Part shown: positions 63,202 through 64,000 of the stretch, one piece after another
How positions within the stretch are numbered: position 1 is the first letter of the stretch
Layout: each line of letters opens with the position of its first letter
From: Pedobacter jejuensis
GTDB lineage: Bacteria > Bacteroidota > Bacteroidia > Sphingobacteriales > Sphingobacteriaceae
Assembly (NCBI RefSeq): GCF_003725795.1
Contig: NZ_RBEE01000004.1
Coordinates: 124,001 to 188,000, forward strand
Reading direction: 5' to 3'
DNA length: 64,000 nucleotides
Made by a program: the position numbers and the translations under genes
The notes under the pieces: model-generated
Databases searched by the model: none
What the model saw: the letters and a program-made list of their open reading frames with translations, nothing else
What the model was told of the DNA's origin: nothing

Positions 63202-64000
63202 CTATTTGATTTGATATACTGAAGGCATTTTATCGGCAAAAAGCACGAAGCCATCATTTTTAAAATTCATAAAATCGCTGGCCGCCGGATGACCGGGATA
63301 AGGTGTCCAATAGGCATCTTTAGTATTGGCCCAAAGTAAAGCATAAGAAAATTCAAGATTCTGATTTTTTAACGATTTTAACAATTGTTGTGTAAACCAA
63401 TCGCTTTTATTTAAGTTTTGTAATCCTGTTTCAGTAAGCGCAGCCAATTTATTATGTGCTTTTGCATAATCAGAAACAATTTTAAATTTTGATGCCGCAA
63501 CGGTTGGCGAAACATTGGCCTTCATGTCTTCATAATTGTCGGTACCAACTAAATCTACATATTCATCTCCAGGATAATAAGTTAAATATTGCGATTGAGA
63601 ATTAAAGTTTCTATCTGGCGACCATGCGAATAGAAAATTTCTAACGCCTAAATCATCACGAAGATATTTAACTGTGTATTGATACATTGCAATGTATTCC
63701 GCAGCTGTACAATGTCCGCTTCCCCACCAGAACCAACTTCCATCCATTTCATGAAAAGGGCGAAAAATTATTGGCACCAATTTTCCATCCGCACCTATGA
63801 GCGATTTAGCATAATCGGCAACAATTTTTAATGAAGCCTTAAATGTTGCATTTGCTGTACCGCCAGGTAACACCTGATTTACTGCAGTAACTGGTGAATC
63901 TGCCCAATAAAAATTTCCTTTTGAAACCGGGTTTGCATAATGCCATGCATAAGTATTGATTCCGCCACGGTTGTACGCTTCGATGGTTAAGGTACGTGCA
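63202..64000 (-). CDS. GH26 beta-mannanase (third of three), N-terminus beyond the window
   Basis: The frame is open from base 64000 to the stop at 63202, giving about 265 residues. The N-terminal part is missing. Visible motifs are GGINTYAWHYANPVSKG, the acid/base Glu in IFRPFHEMDGSWFWWG and the nucleophile Glu in ALTETGLQNLNKSDWF. The closing DAYWTPYPGHPAASDFMNF motif is shared with the other two GH26 proteins. An internal GTG at 63873 is not the start, because the GH26 motifs continue upstream of it. It heads (or lies inside) a second minus-strand operon with the GH5 and GH27 genes. Confidence 0.94.
   Translation of the reverse strand, partial: ARTLTIEAYNRGGINTYAWHYANPVSKGNFYWADSPVTAVNQVLPGGTANATFKASLKIVADYAKSLIGADGKLVPIIFRPFHEMDGSWFWWGSGHCTAAEYIAMYQYTVKYLRDDLGVRNFLFAWSPDRNFNSQSQYLTYYPGDEYVDLVGTDNYEDMKANVSPTVAASKFKIVSDYAKAHNKLAALTETGLQNLNKSDWFTQQLLKSLKNQNLEFSYALLWANTKDAYWTPYPGHPAASDFMNFKNDGFVLFADKMPSVYQIK

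Noticed and set aside
63202-63873. A 223-residue GH26 starting at the GTG at 63873
   Set aside because: The same frame continues upstream to the window edge with conserved GH26 residues, so the gene is cut by the window and 63873 is internal.

Overview
The window comes from a Bacteroidota chromosome, most likely Sphingobacteriaceae (Pedobacter-like). This is an inference from two SusC-type receptors with FecR anti-sigma factors and ECF sigma factors, a SusD lipoprotein, a PorP/SprF protein, a type IX-sorted giant surface protein, low GC content, Bacteroidota-type -7 boxes (TAnnTTTG) and few Shine-Dalgarno sequences. About 48 protein genes are supported. I see no tRNA, rRNA, insertion sequence or CRISPR array. 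Two genes run off the window: a SusC receptor on the left and a GH26 mannanase on the right.

Layout. (1) 1-3847, minus strand: ECF sigma, FecR and a SusC receptor cut by the edge. (2) 4025-11839, plus strand: a nearly gapless ten-gene molybdenum-cofactor operon (XdhC, MocA-like, MoaA, MoeA, TSUP permease, small secreted protein, MoaD, MoeB-rhodanese, MoaE, MoaC-MoaB fusion). It is followed at 11951-15906 by a three-subunit Tat-exported molybdenum hydroxylase and at 15948 by a MOSC protein. Assembly, maturation and use of the cofactor therefore sit together. (3) 16847-19224: small unknown genes and a GT39-type membrane glycosyltransferase. (4) 19380-25299: trehalose synthesis from maltodextrin (TreZ and a TreY-MalQ fusion), then a convergent Hsp20 gene. 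(5) 26797-36550: a 2921-residue surface protein with 20 near-identical repeats of about 81 residues, followed after 1 nt by a PorP/SprF gene. (6) 36615-40868: an alkaline phosphatase/phosphodiesterase fusion, an aldo/keto reductase and an AraC regulator. (7) 40929-47908: SusD, SusC, FecR and a divergent ECF sigma factor. (8) 48059-52311: an SDR oxidoreductase, an unknown secreted protein behind two stacked inverted repeats, and an SGNH acetylesterase. (9) 52743-64000: a beta-mannan utilisation locus on the minus strand with a divergent AraC regulator.

The mannan locus reads as a pathway. GH26 mannanases, a GH5 endoglucanase, a GH27 alpha-galactosidase and probably the acetylesterase cut and debranch acetylated galactoglucomannan. 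A sodium/solute symporter imports the disaccharide. An AGE-family epimerase converts mannobiose to mannosyl-glucose, and a GH130 phosphorylase splits this to mannose-1-phosphate and glucose.

Three families of non-coding palindromic repeats occupy intergenic gaps. The most striking (family A) has inverted termini TTTTTACCTCACCCT and two internal hairpins. It occurs in three clusters, each between convergent gene ends.
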